A stretch of DNA of 13,800 bases from Legionellaceae bacterium (lineage in GTDB: Bacteria; Pseudomonadota; Gammaproteobacteria; Legionellales; Legionellaceae), in NCBI GenBank assembly GCA_947505025.1, contig CANNIJ010000037.1, positions 1-13,800 on the forward strand. The letters are read 5' to 3'. The translations under genes were made by a program, and so were the position numbers. Shown piece after piece: positions 13,689-13,800 of this stretch. Under the pieces are notes generated by a model. It saw only the letters and a program-made list of their open reading frames with translations. It did not search any database and was not told where the DNA came from. Within the stretch, counting starts at the first letter, position 1; each line of letters opens with the position of its first letter.

Positions 13689-13736
13689 TGGATATACCTC
13701 TGAATAAAGTCGCGCTACGATTGGACCCAAACTGAA

Positions 13737-13799
13737 TTAACGGAATCTGACTTTAACGAATTTATTTCGGTTATCCCGGGGCAAAACTATCTGGTTAGG
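13737..13799 (-). CDS. 3' end of an open frame from the right edge (partial)
   Basis: A minus-strand frame is open from the right edge for 20 codons (beginning PNQIVLPRDN, ending KVRFR) to a TAA at 13737-13739. It is in the same reading frame as the gene at 13026-13688. It is either the end of a separate neighbour or the front part of the same gene interrupted by a nonsense mutation. It is too short to identify. Confidence 0.3.
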   Translation of the reverse strand, partial: PNQIVLPRDNRNKFVKVRFR

Positions 13800-13800
13800 A

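Overview
This window looks like a chromosomal segment of a host-associated gammaproteobacterium, most likely of the order Legionellales. I infer this from gene order and protein content, not from a database search. The core is a conserved minus-strand block in the order thrS-infC-rpmI-rplT-pheS-pheT-ihfA, followed by rplM-rpsI-petA-petB-petC. Joining the cytochrome bc1 genes directly to rplM-rpsI is, from memory, the arrangement in Legionella and relatives. The AT-rich genes at both edges, one an effector-like cysteine protease with a membrane tail, also fit an intracellular lifestyle.

Layout. Positions 1-1299 are plus-strand accessory DNA: the 3' end of an unrecognised gene, an intrinsic terminator, then a Ulp1/C48-like protease with C-terminal membrane segments whose end overlaps petC by 18 bases. 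Positions 1282-4522 (minus) hold rplM, rpsI, petA (Rieske), petB (cytochrome b) and petC (cytochrome c1), tightly packed or overlapping, behind a clear sigma-70 type promoter at 4565-4593. Positions 4626-11588 (minus) hold the translation block, with infC starting at a non-canonical ATT and a strongly structured leader before pheS. A tRNA-Val(GAC) gene with its own promoter and a strong terminator lies just upstream of thrS.

Positions 11717-12081 are a regulatory intergenic region. A 21-bp tandem pair of palindromes (11980-12014) sits between two divergent promoters. One drives a small XRE-type regulator (12082-12552, plus). The other points toward a GC-richer, hairpin-rich stretch with no convincing protein, upstream of tRNA-Val. 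Positions 12553-13025 are noncoding between convergent gene ends and carry a palindromic dispersed-type repeat and an exact FNR-type dyad. Positions 13026-13688 (minus) encode an unrecognised protein with a weak U-box-like pattern. An open frame enters from the right edge in the same reading frame and is separated from this gene by one stop codon.

How the genes work together. The central part makes translation machinery (threonyl- and phenylalanyl-tRNA synthetases, IF3, L35, L20, L13, S9, tRNA-Val), the DNA-bending protein IHF alpha, and respiratory complex III (Rieske protein, cytochrome b, cytochrome c1). The less described parts are the divergent regulator, operator and putative RNA unit near 12 kb, the putative pheST leader switch, and the two edge genes that may act on the host.
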